From contig CM032228.1 in NCBI GenBank assembly GCA_019009955.1, forward strand, positions 1,252,001 to 1,316,000: a stretch of 64,000 nt of DNA, written 5' to 3'. The stretch comes from Riptortus pedestris (taxonomy: Eukaryota > Arthropoda > Insecta > Hemiptera > Alydidae). Below are positions 24,295 to 36,799 of this stretch, piece by piece. Numbering within the stretch: position 1 is the stretch's first letter; each line of letters starts with the position of its first letter. The notes below the pieces were generated by a model, which saw only the letters and a program-made list of their open reading frames with translations, did no database searches and was not told where the DNA came from. Made by a program: the position numbers and the translations under genes.

Positions 24295-24505
24295 AGTAGG
24301 CATACATTGGTTACAAAAATTGCCTCTGCGAAAGGTGTTGTTAAACCAATCTCACTTGGTAAACATACAGTCGTCAGTTGGATTCAAGCCTGGCCAATAG
24401 GAATTTATTTAGTGGCAAACTTTAAATTAAATAAAATCCTTAGTCCCAGACTGGCTAGAAAAGAGTGGTAACCTACAGATAACCCATCGCTATCAGCTAT
24501 AGTAG
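24295..24505 (+). repeat. tRNA-derived SINE, diverged
   Basis: CTCACTTGGTAAACATACAG and GTTGGATTCAAGCC (B-box-like) are followed by the body text GACTGGCTAGAAAAGAGTGG. It is the same family as the copy at 651. Confidence 0.6.
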
Positions 24506-24656
24506 CACAAAGTGGATGTTAACATCATGAACTTATTCATTCTTAGTCATAAGTATGACTACATGTAATTCCTTTTTAGAATATTTCAAATTATAACATC
24601 CATTGGTGCTGTACTCACAAATGGTTAAATCAGAAGATTTATCTTCACTAATATAT

Positions 24657-24991
24657 TGTTGCGAAAATTAAATACATGAATAATCCTTCAGAGAGAGAGA
24701 GTCGCTTATTTGGAAAGTGTGACGTAGATCAAAGAAGCCGATAGAATGTCCTAGGTCCTACCAGTACTTTCCAGCCAGACGTCGAGGGGTCCAGACAATT
24801 CCCCTCTGATGTATGCCGACAAGCTATATAAAGAAGGGCCTGCCGCGAGCGAGTCAGTTTTATTCTCACCTGTCTTGATGTTCACATCGGTGCTACAGTG
24901 CTTCTTAGTGCAGTGCGGTAAAGTGTTTTTATAAGAAGAACAGTGTTGTGCCGTGACTGTAAGTAACAGTTTAGTGCCGTGTTTAAGACGC
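24657..24991 (+). repeat. Gypsy 5' LTR, truncated
   Basis: About 335 bp that matches 26752 onward, including a GA microsatellite, CTATATAAAGAAGGG (TATA box near 24824) and GTGCCGTGTTTAAGAC, where identity to the 3' copy stops. Confidence 0.75.
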
Positions 24992-24992
24992 G

Positions 24993-25334
24993 GTGTGTGC
25001 TATGCAAAAATCATCCTTTGCTGAAACCATCTCTTATGCGCTAGCCCAGGAGACCGCTAAAGTAATTTCAAAACCACAAGTCTTCAAGGTGCGATGTCTT
25101 GAGGCTGATATGCAAAATGACGCCCAAATGTCAAGGAGTGACGTAGAAGATTTAGTCAAGCGAATAATGGAGGAGCAAAGGAACAGATCACGCTCAAAGT
25201 GCTTCAACTGGGGCAAGGCCGGCCATTTCCAACGCAACTGTAAATCACCAAAGAAAAGGTCAAGATCTGTTTCACCACCAAGGGAGAACAAACGGACAAA
25301 TAACCCCAAATCTCAAGAGACGCCATTAAACTAA
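24993..25334 (+). pseudogene. gag: Gypsy gag fragment with damaged zinc knuckle
   Basis: 113 codons of nucleocapsid character: an acidic helix (RSDVEDLVKRIMEEQRNRSR), then CFNWGKAGHFQRNC, and a K/R/S/P-rich tail. In a working knuckle (C-x2-C-x4-H-x4-C) the second Cys would stand where Trp or Gly is, so zinc binding is probably lost. The first ~90 bases may be junction sequence from the deletion. Confidence 0.65.
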
Positions 25335-25559
25335 AGCGAGCTAGCACTGAGGGGCAAGAGCTAGCTCCTACAACCGCTGGCCCCACAATCTCCATTTCCA
25401 TAATACAACAACAGAATAGCAACCTTACAGCTCGTGGACTCATTAACGGAAGGAAGCAGATCCTCACCATAAGACACAGGGGCGTCACAGTCCATAATTA
25501 GGCCCGATTCTGGCGAAGATTATATCGGCTAAGGAGGGCAACAGAAAACCGACCCATAA

Positions 25560-26740
25560 TGAGACATCAGCTGAAAGCCCACTTGCGAAATCATACTGGG
25601 TCCAATGGAATAGCCTAAAACTGGTAGAGGGCTGCTTATATCGATCTTGGGAGAGTACAGATGGCAAAACCACAACCGACCTAATTGTTGTGCCCACTTC
25701 CAAGATAAAAGAGGTATTGAAGCAGTTCCATAATGGTCCCAGCGGCAGCCATCTGGGCATTACAAAAACCCTGGAAAAGATAAAACAACGATTTTACTGG
25801 GTGGGATGTCAGCAATCTGTAACCAATTGCGAACAGTGCATTGCAGCCAAGGGTCCAACTAGAAGAAGTGGCAAACTTCAGCTGTACAACGCAGGTACCC
25901 CTTTCGAGTGGATAGCCATCGATGTTGCTGGTCCATTCCCTGTTAGTGAGATTGGAAACCGGTATGTCCTAGTTGTAATGGACTATTTCAGTAAATGGCC
26001 CGAAGTGTATGCCATTCCAAACCAGGAGTCCAAAACGGTTGTAGATGCCTTTGTAAATAATTGGGTGTGCCGATACGGTGTTCCAATAGAACTCCATTCT
26101 GACCAGGGGCGAAATTTTGAATCGGCCATATTCAAGGAAATGTGTGAATTGTATGGCATCAAAAAGACAAGAACGACACCACTTCATCCACAATCTGATG
26201 GCATGGTCGAAAGATTTAATCGGACACTGGAGGAATATCTCAGAAAAGTGGTTAGCACACACCAAAGGGATTGGGATGTGCACATACCCAAATTACTACT
26301 GGCTTACCGGTCGGCCGTCCATGATTCCATCTCACGTACTCTGGCAAAAATGTTATTTGGAACAGAATTAAGACTGCCAGCGGATTTGGAATTTGGGGCC
26401 AAACCTGGACGGTCCTGCATGGCTCCATGAGTTTGTACGCAACCGTATTAAAATGACAGGCGATAAGATGAAAGCCAGGTATGATCGAGCAGCAAATACG
26501 GAAGGATTCACTGAAGGACAAATGGTTCTACTATTCAACCCACAACACAAGAAAGGACATTCCCCTAAATTGCAAACGCACTGGGAGGGACCTTACAAGG
26601 TGATCAAGAGATTGAACGACGTTGTCTACAGGATACAGAGATACCACAATACAAGGTCTAAAATGAAAGTGGTACACCTAGAGCGACTAGCCAAGTATGG
26701 CAACGGCGATATTGAGCCTATTCGGGACGAAAAGGCTTAA
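25560..26740 (+). pseudogene. pol: Gypsy integrase, one frameshift
   Basis: The N-terminal HHCC zinc domain is present (HNGPSGSHLG, then NCEQC). The catalytic core has the first Asp in EWIAIDVAGPFP, the second in HSDQGRNFES and the Glu in GMVERFNRTLEEY, so the DDE set is intact. Near 26395 the frame shifts and continues with RNRIKMTGDKMKARYDRAAN and the GPY/F module HWEGPYKVIKRLNDVVYRIQ, ending at the stop before the 3' LTR. Gypsy (Ty3) superfamily. The rest of pol is deleted, so the copy cannot move by itself. Confidence 0.8.
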
Positions 26741-26751
26741 GTGGGCGGCAG

Positions 26752-27333
26752 TGTTGCGAAAATTAAATACATGAATAATCCTTCAGAGAGAGAGAGAGTC
26801 GCGTATTTGGAAAGTGTGTCGTAGATCAAGCCGATAGAATGTCCTAGGTCCTACCAGTACCTTCCAGCCAGGCGTCGAGGGGTCCAGACAATTCCCCTTT
26901 GATGTATGCTGACAAACTATATAAAGAAGGGCCTGCCGCGAGCGAGTCAGTTTTATTCTCACCTGTCTTTATGTTCACATCAGTGCTTCAGTGCGATTTA
27001 GTGCAGTGCAGTAAAGTGTTTTTATAAGAAGAACAGTGTTGTGCCGTGACTGTAAGTAACAGTTTAGTGCCGTGTTTAAGACAGTGCAGTGGCGTCTTTC
27101 TGTGAATTTCAGTGACCGTGAGTGAATTATTGGACAGTGACTCATTGAAGAACAGTGACGCTATCAGAGTTATACTGTGAGTAGTAATTAAGAATAATTA
27201 CCAAGTTTATTGTGCATTGTGAAATAAATTGTGCAGTGATAAAAACTGTGAAACTTGCGAGTATTTAATTTTGCAATCCAAAGAACTCTTAATAAAAATG
27301 TTTATTACTGGTTTTGGTAATAAAAATGTAACA
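26752..27333 (+). repeat. Gypsy 3' LTR
   Basis: 582 bp from TGTTGCGAAAATT to ATGTAACA, with a TATA box at about 26918 and GTGCAGT-rich text after it. The end point is chosen because the next four bases (ATAT) repeat the bases before 24657. Confidence 0.65.
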
Positions 27334-27547
27334 ATATTTTTAAAAGACAGAAAGTTTTGCCTTCCTTTTATGAGGAATGACAAAATCCCCACTTGCAAAC
27401 ACTACAAAACATAAAATCCACACTTCTTATTTCACTAAAAAGATTTATTTGAATAGCCACTTTTAAGCTAGCATCATATTTGTTCAATACGTTGCTGGTT
27501 GAAGTGACAACACTCACTCAGCTCTGAAAGCATATTAGCTAAATTAG

Positions 27548-28018
27548 CAAGTGGTCCAGATGTAGTTGCTTGCCTATTTTTAATATTTTTTATTTTTCTA
27601 CCAAATTAACTTCAATCTAAAGAGTATACAAAATTGCATTCATTTCATTTATAAAAGAAATTATTTTGTCAATGGCAGCCATTTTTGTTGTAGCGGATCA
27701 TTCATTTTCCCTGAATGCATGGCTTCACTCTTCAGTCAATATTTTTAAAACTACAAATCATAATCTGCTTGCCTTATGTTGTTAAAAAAATGCTGAAAAT
27801 GGAATTTTATCATTTCAAACTTTGGGGTAAATTTAAGGCATTAAGGGTAGTTTGTAATTAAATAATACACACATTCTTTTAGTGGATACGTTTCTGAAAA
27901 GTTGGGTTTTTGTTGTTGTAGGGCTATCCTAAGCAAAAATATTCACTTAAGAGTGAAGCCATGCGTTCAGTGAAAATGAACGATCTGCTACAACCAAAGT
28001 GCTGCCATCAGCAAAATA

Positions 28019-28110
<92 letters not shown>

Positions 28111-28214
28111 AATGAATATAATTTTGTATAGTCTAAAGATTGAAGTTAATTTGGTAGAAAAATAAAACATTATAAATAGTCAAGGAACTCACTTAATTTA
28201 TATTGGACCACTTG
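27548..28214. mobile_element. Fold-back element with ~220-bp inverted arms
   Basis: The left arm starts CAAGTGGTCCAGATG and includes TTTTTCTACCAAATTAACTT and GAATGCATGGCTTCACTCTT. The right arm holds their reverse complements and ends TGGACCACTTG. The centre and right arm include (TA)n and (TAGA)n at 28020-28108. TA dinucleotides one base outside each arm suggest a Tc1/mariner-type non-autonomous element. No ORF. Confidence 0.7.
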
Positions 28215-28468
28215 GTATGGATTGACCCTATCACAACCTACTGACCAAAAAATAAATGTTGCAGGGCCTGTTAGGAATAGATTCAATTGATCTACGCAAA
28301 AGCCTCATCTTGCACATATAACAAAAGATGAGGGATATTTTAAAAGACAAGAGAACTCTAAGGGAAATATGCTGGAAGTACTACATGCATTTATAAATAT
28401 TGGTTAAGAAAGTGTTTTTAATTTTACATCCAACTTGAGTAATTGTCAACAAAAAAAAAGGCCGTAAC

Positions 28469-28915
28469 GCAGGGCACTAAACTAAGCAGATTTCCCATGT
28501 GAAGTTATACAATAGAGAAATTTCCATACAAGAGCTGACAAGATACGGAAACGGTCGAACTAGCTTTCAAAAATGCAAATATCTTGGTTAATATTCAAGA
28601 TAGAGAATAAATATATATAACAATATTTATAGTAAATTTAATTTGCAATAAGATTAACACTTCTTCGATCCGAGGTATAGTAACGGAGATATTTCGAATT
28701 TTCGAAATTCCCCCCCCCCCCTCCTACTGGTCTGGATTTCAGCTGTAAACAAACTTGATCTTTCTTTTTGCATAAAACGATTAAATAAATAGTTTGATGA
28801 CAATTAAACAAAAATTGTGACCGCTAGAGTGTTAACAGACAAGTATATATAGACATTTGAAGAAATTTTTCAAAAATCTCGTCATGAGTACTCCCCTAAG
28901 GGAAATCTGCTAAAA
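28469..28915 (+). repeat. Family B TIR repeat, short complete copy
   Basis: 447 bp from GCAGGGCACTAAACTAAGCA (GATTTCCCATG) to CCCCTAAGGGAAATCTGC. Its inner ends AGCAGATTTCCC and GGGAAATCTGCT are perfect inverted complements. It stops 56 bp from the exon 10 donor. Confidence 0.75.
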
Positions 28916-28971
28916 ATCATATTTTGAAGGCAGTCATTAAAATCTAATTAAAGCAAAAAAAAATGAGTTAC

Positions 28972-29400
28972 CAATTCAAACAATTTTCGTTCCTCATCGA
29001 GCTTGTTCTCCCAATAATCTTCAGTCTTTTCATACTCTATCCTAAGGAGTTCTAAGCTATTCTCCAATTCAGTGCATCGATTAAGGAGAGAGAGGTTTTG
29101 TTCCTTGAATGCTTCTAGCTGAGCATTCTTGCTGAGATGAGAAGACTTGCAGTTGATGCAATCCATAGCTATAGTGTTGATCAACGTCTCTAGGCGGAGT
29201 TTGAGGGCAGACACCTCTTCACAGCACGCTTTCTTCTCTGACACAACTTGCAAGATCTTAGCTTGGACTAGTTGCAGCTCTCCTTCGACCTCAACTCCCG
29301 ATGTCTGCACTCCCGCCTCTTGGTAATTCTGCTTCTCCGGAAAGCATCCCGACCAAGCTGGAGACATGATATCTGAGTCATGGCTCACGCTGTCGCTTAC
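28972..29400 (-). CDS. NIN: Ninein window exon 10 (largest exon, coiled coil)
   Basis: 429 bp, 143 codons, phase 0, acceptor TGTTTTAG and donor GTAACT. A disordered start (VSDSVSHDSDIMSPAW) leads into long heptads, then LEAFKEQNLSLLNRCTELEN and EDYWENKLDEERKLFEL. The last motif (aromatic-Trp-x-x-Lys-Leu-x-x-Glu-Arg) is typical of the ninein-like family as I remember it. A CINCK element interrupts the coil. Confidence 0.86.
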
Positions 29401-29431
29401 CTAAAACAGAATGAGACAAAACTTTAGTTGA

Positions 29432-30175
29432 TATTAGGTTGGCTCTCGCAATAAGTAACATTTGATAGAATATAATGTAGGGTTGAACAGCATCCAAACC
29501 TTAATAAAAGACCGCAACTTTTTAGGTCAAATATGAGATTATCAATGATATAATTGATGATAAGAGAATATCCCACGAGTAGGAGTGGAAACCTCACCAC
29601 TACAAGCAAAAATTAGTGATACTTCACTCATACGCTAATCGACTGCTGGATATAGCCATGAGTAAAGAGGAATACTCTCGTGAGTTAAAATTTATTCACC
29701 ACGTGGTGATGGTAATGGGTATAACATGCACTTGGTGGATAGGACGATTTAGAGAAAGAAGGTAGCGAGACTTAAGAACAGTTTGGGGATAACAGATGTT
29801 AGTAGGGTGCCCATCTATTATACAGCTGACATACGACGAGAAAGTTTCAATTCAAACTCCTTCATTTTTGCTGTGCAAATTTTGGATGTGCATTGTCTTG
29901 TTTGAAAATAACTTGTTTCCTATTCATCAGTACTGGGTAGTGTTGGTTGAGAGCCTGCATGTACTCTCTCGAGTAGGGCTGAACAAACCTCTGACGGAAT
30001 TGCTCCAACTTAAAAGTAGACTATACCCTTTAATTTCCACACATATCATAGCTTTTTTTTAAACCACTCACTTCTCGGGATGAGGATAACTGGGCTTTTC
30101 AATCCAATTAAAAAAAAACAAAAACAGTGTTATTACAAATTTTTGTTAGGCTCTCTCAGTAAGTTTCTGGCCCTC
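29432..30175 (+). repeat. Possible mariner-like remnants
   Basis: TTAGGTTGGCTCTCGCAATA (29432) and GTTAGGCTCTCTCAGTAAGT (30146) resemble mariner left termini, but both face the same way. No transposase motif is readable between them. Confidence 0.3.
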
Positions 30176-30529
30176 TTTTACAATTTCAATAGTTAATGTG
30201 TGCAACCATTAGTACTGATATGAAACGATTAAATATTAAGACAGTGTCATTCGAATAAAAATGATGTCTTAAAATGAATTTATCCATGTTTGGGGACTCC
30301 AGTTACTCAATGTGAAAATTGCAAGAGTTGGAGTAGGGCTTACTGAAGACCACTACTAAAAATGAAATATCTCGATTAATGATTCCATATAACAGCATTT
30401 CTAGGAAATTTAATTTGCAATAAAATTGGTAATATAGAATATTTACATCTGATTCATAATAATTGAGATATTATCCATTTGTTGGTATTCCTCCTATCTA
30501 AAAGCCCTCCTCCTCATGGACTGCACGCA

Positions 30530-30568
30530 TACACACACACACACACACGCGCGCGCGCGCACCCACAC

Positions 30569-30601
<33 letters not shown>

Positions 30602-30638
30602 CGCATGCACACACACACACACACACGCGCACCCACAC

Positions 30639-30669
<31 letters not shown>

Positions 30670-30674
30670 CGCAT

Positions 30675-30710
<36 letters not shown>

Positions 30711-30720
30711 TCACACATAA
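30530..30720 (+). repeat. Complex (CA)n minisatellite
   Basis: CA repeats are broken by CGCG runs and three ACCGCA(C/T)-type blocks at about 50-bp spacing. His/Thr or Val/Cys ORFs here are translation artefacts. Confidence 0.85.
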
Positions 30721-30839
30721 AACGGGCCTCATTTTCATCATTTCCAAGGTAAGATGATGGGATTTGGGGGAAAAAAATGTTTGAAACTCACATGATGAGT
30801 ACTTAAGGGAAATGTGCTAAAATAACTGTTTATTTCTTG

Positions 30840-32150
30840 AAGTGAGTTGTGACTGGGATTTAAGACTGGCTGAATCCAGTACGTTGGGTTCATTAGCAAT
30901 TATTAATCATCATATTTACACAGCTATTCGGCTTAAACATCTTACTACCACCATTGTTTCATAGTACTCTCACATCAAAACCCGAACCCAGACCAGATCT
31001 ACTCAATCATCAGCCAGTCACAACCAGCAGCTGACAACAATTTATAAGTAGTTTTAAATTACTATTATTGTTATCCTTTTCTTTACTTTACATTCTTATG
31101 TTGCTCTCTCACTTTAACTGTTTAAACTAAAAAAATTGTTTTTAACGAATTTATTTTAGGTCCTCTTTTATTTGATTAGAAATTACTTTTTTATAGTCAG
31201 CAATATGTAGATATGATCGATGATTTTGCTGTTGAGCCAATGAGCAGTCATCTGTAATATAACATAGTGCTTATTTCTTATTCCCATTTATACAATAATT
31301 AACGATTATGGCTCAACTCAAATTGAATTATAAGGTGGTAATCAATGTATCAACATTTTAATGTTCTATCTCTAATAGTTCTCAAGATATTATAGAAAAC
31401 CTTGAATATCTCTGACATGTGATAAATAGTCTGCATCAGATGTGTTAGGTTAAAATAACGATGATTTTAAATGACGAAATGCTTCAATACAATTGGGTGG
31501 TATAATGGAAAGCGAACTACACCCCTGCCTTAAAGGAGATTGAGCACTAAAGTTTATTTAGCTGTGTGGTTATTGGGTACCTACTGAGGTAGGACTTTGG
31601 TTTGACGTTGGTCTACTGGGTGTTTGATTCGATATTGTGAGGCGATTGAATAGAGAAGAAGAGATGTTGGTCATCTATTAACGTAGCCTACTTCATCTAC
31701 CAAAAAAGCTTTGTGGCTTTTCATCGACTGCAGAGCATTTATTTTATAAAAACCAAAGACACACATCTATAATGATACTAACTACAGACTCGAAGAAAAA
31801 AAATTTGTATCAAAAGTACTTAATTTTATTAAAGAAAATAAATTATATTATTAAAGATTATATATAATTTTTAAAAAATAATGTAAACACTTTTATATTA
31901 CACTTGTATTAAGCTTAACAGTAAGTAAAGGAAATGATTAAATAATCGAAGGGAAAAAATGGCAATATCTTTCAAGTTTTGAGTTTTATAATAAAACGGT
32001 ATAATTATAAATAAAGGAGGATTTATTGAAAATTCATCCATACATACAATTTTGATCGATAAATTCTATGATCAACAAAGAATAATATGGAGAGTAGGAA
32101 AAAGCTTAAAAGCTGTTTGATTTCGTTAATGTTTTTAAAGAAAGAAGAAG
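30840..32150. other. Intron 9 sequence, little recognised
   Basis: A possible very diverged SINE (ATTGGGTGGTATAATGGAAA, then GTTTGATTCGAT) lies at 31490-31645. Otherwise AT-rich DNA without ORFs or known repeats. Confidence 0.4.
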
Positions 32151-32158
32151 GAGCTCAC

Positions 32159-32230
32159 CGGTGTAGTTTGAGTTAGACCAGCAAGGCTAAGCGTTTCCTC
32201 ATCCTTGTAGTTTGGTTTCGACAACCACTC
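32159..32230 (-). CDS. NIN: Ninein window exon 9 (linker)
   Basis: 72 bp, 24 codons, phase 0 at both ends, between acceptor GTTTCAACAG and donor GTGAGC. It encodes EWLSKPNYKDEETLSLAGLT and QTTP, a non-coiled linker. The call rests on clean splice sites, matching phase and position between exons 8 and 10. Confidence 0.75.
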
Positions 32231-33109
32231 CTGTTGAAACAAGATACCTTCAATAACTTTCAATTATCTAAATCAATATAAGGCACTAAACATCATTTTG
32301 TCTATCATAATAATAAACACACCTTTTTGAAGATACAACTTGTCTCTCAACCAAAACAAAACATTTACACATGCAGTGAAGGCTAGTGATATAAACAGAG
32401 AGAGAGACAGAGAGAGAGAGTGAGAGAGAGAGAAAACCGAGGTAGTCAACCTTGCTACCTTATATTTTCCAATTTGGGCACTCTTCCAAAAGGCCACTAA
32501 TTTTAGAGTCCTTTGTTTCATTTATAATTTGACAACAGACAAATTAATCCAAAAGAAAAGGGAAATTAAAACACACACAAAACATCAAGACATTTATTAA
32601 TGAAACAAAAAAAAAATAATTACAAAAGAAAAAAAAAAGAACAAACTAATTTTGAACATGCAAGTACAAAAATAAAAATTATATCAATTTACTAACTTCA
32701 CACCATTTTTTTTAATTATTACTTTTTTTTAATTATTATTATTATAATAATTTGATCATGCAAAAAGACACACATATAAACTTAACACATTAACAAGCCA
32801 ACATGCACATCAAATCATTTCTAACAATTTTAGTTAGAATAGAGAAAAACAATGTTTATGAACTAAGGACATGGTAAGAAACTGGGCTCATTTCTCTTAC
32901 ACATAAATAAAATGTACTTAATTGTTTATATCCACATACCTCGATGTCACATTGGTTAACAAGTATAACTTAACAAAAACAATCATTTTTAATAACTATG
33001 TTTATCCAGAGTTTCTTCGATGAGAATTAACAGGAATATTTGAGTCCTTTCTAATAATCGAGTTTTCTACTATTTTTCTTTACAAAATTCAATTTGTAAA
33101 ATTATAAAT

Positions 33110-33905
33110 TCATCTCATTCAATTGAAACAACGCTTATTGTGACCCTGATATCGTTCAATTGTTAAGAACACTAAAATTGTGAACCTATCTCATTCAATT
33201 TTAAATAAAACTTACTGTGGCCAGATCTCATTCAATTGTAAATAACACTTATTGTGAACCTATCTCATTCAATTGTAATTAACACTTATTGTGAACCTAT
33301 CTCATTCAATTGTAAATAACACTTATTGTGAACCTATCTCATACAATTGTAAATAACACTTACTGTGAATCTATCTCATTCAATTGTAAATAACACTTAT
33401 TGTGGCCAGATCTCATTCAATTGTAAATAACACTTATTGTGAACCTATCTCATTCAATTGTAAATAACACTTATTGTGACCTATCTCATTCAATCGTAAA
33501 TAACACTTATTGTGACCTATCTCATTCAATTGTAAATAACACTTATTGTGAACCTATCTCATTCAATTGTAAATAACACTTATTGTGAACCTATCTCATT
33601 CAATTGTAAATAACACTTATTGTGACCTATCTCATTCAATCGTAAATAACACTTATTGTGAACCTATCTCATTCAATTGTAAATATCACTTATTGTGACT
33701 CAATATCTTCAATTTTAAAAAATCACTAAAATTGTGACTACCTCATTCGATTGTAAATAACACTTATTATGGCTCAATATCTTCAATTTTAAAAAAACAC
33801 TAAAATTGTGACTACCTCATTCGATTGTAAATAACACTTAATTTGACCCAATATGATTTAATTGAAAATAACACTAAAATGATGACAATCTCATTCAATT
33901 GTAAA
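33110..33905. repeat. 37-bp minisatellite, about 20 copies
   Basis: The unit reads CTATCTCATTCAATTGTAAA then TAACACTTATTGTGAAC. The centre (33240-33690) is nearly uniform, with unit variants ending TGTGACC or TGGCCAGA. Both flanks decay into diverged units with ATATCTTCAATTTT. Confidence 0.9.
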
Positions 33906-35848
33906 CAAGACAACTTCTCTTTGTGACCTCTTGGGATTCCCTTCATATGAACCATTAGGAATTTCATATCAATAAAATGCATTTGCCTACCAAGGCTGAC
34001 TGGAAATAGTGGCTGTAATGGAATTCATTTCCATTTTCGGACATGGCTCCCAGAGTTAAAGCCATGTTTATTAGCCTCCTAAAGGGGTGTCGTATGAAGC
34101 AAACCATGAAGAAATAAAGCGAGTTTTTTTTTCTATTAGAAGGCACTTAAATCATGTTTAATATAGAAGACCAAATGATCTTCCCACAGGAAAAGGACTA
34201 TGGTTTAAAATTAAAAATCAATCCTTTTTACAAAAGGCAGATTGGAGCAATTGATTCTATTCTGGGAGAGCCATCACAGAGACAAGAAACCACTGAAATT
34301 ATTTTTATCCAATTTATGCCCATTTAGTATTCACTTAATAGTGTACATCTATCAAAATTTCAAAATTCAATTTTATCCTGATTTCTTGATATAACATTTC
34401 TTAATTTATAAGTACATATATAGAACAATAACAAAACAAGCTACCCACCTGTTCTGGTCGGATTATTATTTTTAAAACTATGTGGGGGGGGGGGTGTATG
34501 TACACACATACACACACCTTTAAAAAACTGAATAACGTGAAGGAGAAGCAATGGTGCTTTCTAGCTGCTCCAACTATTTTACTGCTCAAAGATACTTAAA
34601 TAAGTAAAAGAAGTAAATTGAAATAACCCAACATAAATAACTGTAAATATAAAAAAGCTCTGTCTGTGTGTGTGGTGGACTCCCATTCTTGCAGATTCTA
34701 ATTACAGAAAGACAGACTAATTCCATCCCCTCTCAACAGCCACAACTCACTGTTTTTTTGACAAATATGTTGAAAGTTAGATTATTTCAGTTTTTTAGCG
34801 GTATTATAAAATATTATTCAGAGAAAAATAAATGCAATGCCATCGTGTCATTAGGCAGTACTATTTATACACTAATGGTTTGGGCATTCATGCGGCATAT
34901 AATGGAACAATGAAGGTAGAAATCTGCCGGCTTGAGACTCGACTCCAATTGACAAGAGCTAACAGTTTTTGAGGCGCTTCAGTGGCTCATAAGAAAGAAC
35001 ACATAAATAGCACTGTCTAACAAAGGAAGACAACAGAGACGAGATTTGCTCCATCCAATACATTTGTGCAAGCATCCAATAATAAGTAAAATATTCTTCT
35101 AAATGTAATATGTTTACCAATACCACAATAGCAACAGATTGGAAGTGAAACTCAGTAAAGTAAACCAATGAAGCTAGAATGGTTGCAGAACCTTGATGCC
35201 TTTAAAAAACTTCCTGGGAGAAAGACTTATCGAGAGAAAACGATGCCGAGTCCCTAAATTATAAAATGGCACAGAGATCCGTCAATATGTACAAATGTGG
35301 ATTATTTTCAAGAGGAGTAACTTGATTGAGATCGCAAAATATTTATAGTTCTATTTGAGGGTAGCACGGTTAGAAGACCGAAATAAGCCTTACCCAAATG
35401 GGAATAAACAATATACTGAGAAGGGCTATATCGGTGTTAATAGTGACACAGATTAGATCACATAGATTAGTGGATCTATGGATCCAAGTTATTATTTCAT
35501 CTTCGACCCATAGTCCTTTGACTTTAGTCTGTTTTTGCAAAAATTTACAGAATTTGTGCATTGAATATTGTATGTATTAGTACATTAGGTACCTGTTAGA
35601 ACTCACTCAGAAGTCAAGTATCTATTGTAATATACAACATTAGTGCAATAATTTTGAATTTTTGTTCTTCTTTTGTTATAATTCAAGGTTTGATGGGCTT
35701 GGATTGTGACATATTGACTGTCTAACAGGAGATAACGCCTAAGTAGTTTCTTGACTAGCCACTCGAGTGCTGCTAAGAGTGAGTTCGTTGTTTATAAGTT
35801 TAAATATTAATGAATGGCCTCCTGTAAGAAAATAAAAAATCCGTCACA

Positions 35849-36750
35849 CAGAGGCTGCATAAACTATGCAGATTTCTCAGGTGAAGTTTAATAAGATAAA
35901 TCTACATATTGGTAGCACAACACCATCTTGAATATTAAATGAATAAATACAAACGGTAATAAGAAATCTTTCCCCTCCAGGCGGGAAGCGTCTGAAATGA
36001 AAACAAACAGGTCTGCCAACCAGACTCTCACCGGAAAGAAAAACAATGACTGAAATATAACATGTTAATTTGATTGAAAACTATTTACTATATCTAGTAC
36101 AGTAATTTATAATAAATCATAATCTCAGCAGATTTCCCACATGCTGGAATAGCATACGTAACATCTTAATCGATGAGATGACACAACCTCCATTTACCTC
36201 ATTAAGTAAAAGTTCAATGAGCACAATATTTGGCATTTAAGCTTCAAATTGATGGCTTCAGGATATAACAGCTTATTGTTAATATGACATCAATAGGAGA
36301 GGCTCTTTGCTTAATGCTGAAAACTATCTCGTATAATAAAGGTCTCTGGAAAACAATATTTTGTGTTTACGCTTCGAATAAAGTGGTTTATTATATAGCA
36401 GAGGATTGTTTATGTAACACGAGTAGAAATGGGGGTTTACTGAAGGCTGAAAACTATAAAATCCAAATATCTCGGTTAAAGTTCATGATACAGAAAATAT
36501 GTATAGAACAATATTTATAGATCATGTAATTTGCAATAAGATTGGTTCTACGAGTATACAATTTTTCGATCCGACTTATAGTAATGGAGATATTTCAAAT
36601 TTTCAATATTCCCCCTCCTATTGGTACAATTTCAGCCATTAACGAACTTAATCTTCGTTTTTACATGAAACGATTAAATATGGAGTTTAGTAACGAAAAA
36701 AAAAAGTTGCGGCAGCTAGAGTGTTAACAGACAAATAAATAAATAAATAA

Positions 36751-36785
<35 letters not shown>
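35849..36785 (+). repeat. Two overlapping family B copies with (AAAT)n(TA)n tail
   Basis: A 5' start (GAGGCTGCATAAACTATGCA) at 35849 and a second internal AGCAGATTTCCCACATGC at 36125 show that one copy broke into another. The second runs to 'gctagagtgttaacagacaa' and microsatellites at 36735-36785. Confidence 0.6.
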
Positions 36786-36797
<12 letters not shown>

Positions 36798-36799
36798 AT

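Larger units (their letters stand above)
24657..27333 (+). mobile_element. Gypsy-type LTR retrotransposon with large internal deletions
   Basis: Direct repeats starting TGTTGCGAAAATTAAATACA lie at 24657 and 26752. The element is flanked by ATAT on both sides if the 3' LTR ends at TGTAACA (27333). Inside are a nucleocapsid piece and an integrase, but protease, RT and RNase H are gone. The left repeat matches only to about 24991 and then jumps into gag, so the 5' LTR end, PBS and gag start were also deleted. Confidence 0.75.

Noticed and set aside
25034..26550. Minus-strand ORFs across the Gypsy element
   Set aside because: Shadows of the plus-strand gag and integrase frames.
29432..30175. Complete mariner element bounded by TIRs
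   Set aside because: The two terminus-like sequences are in direct, not inverted, orientation, and no transposase is readable between them.
30479..30757. His/Thr- or Cys/Val-rich ORFs
   Set aside because: They are translations of (CA)n repeats on both strands and in several frames.
33110..33905. CRISPR-like array of short repeats
   Set aside because: Tandem 37-bp minisatellite without spacers.
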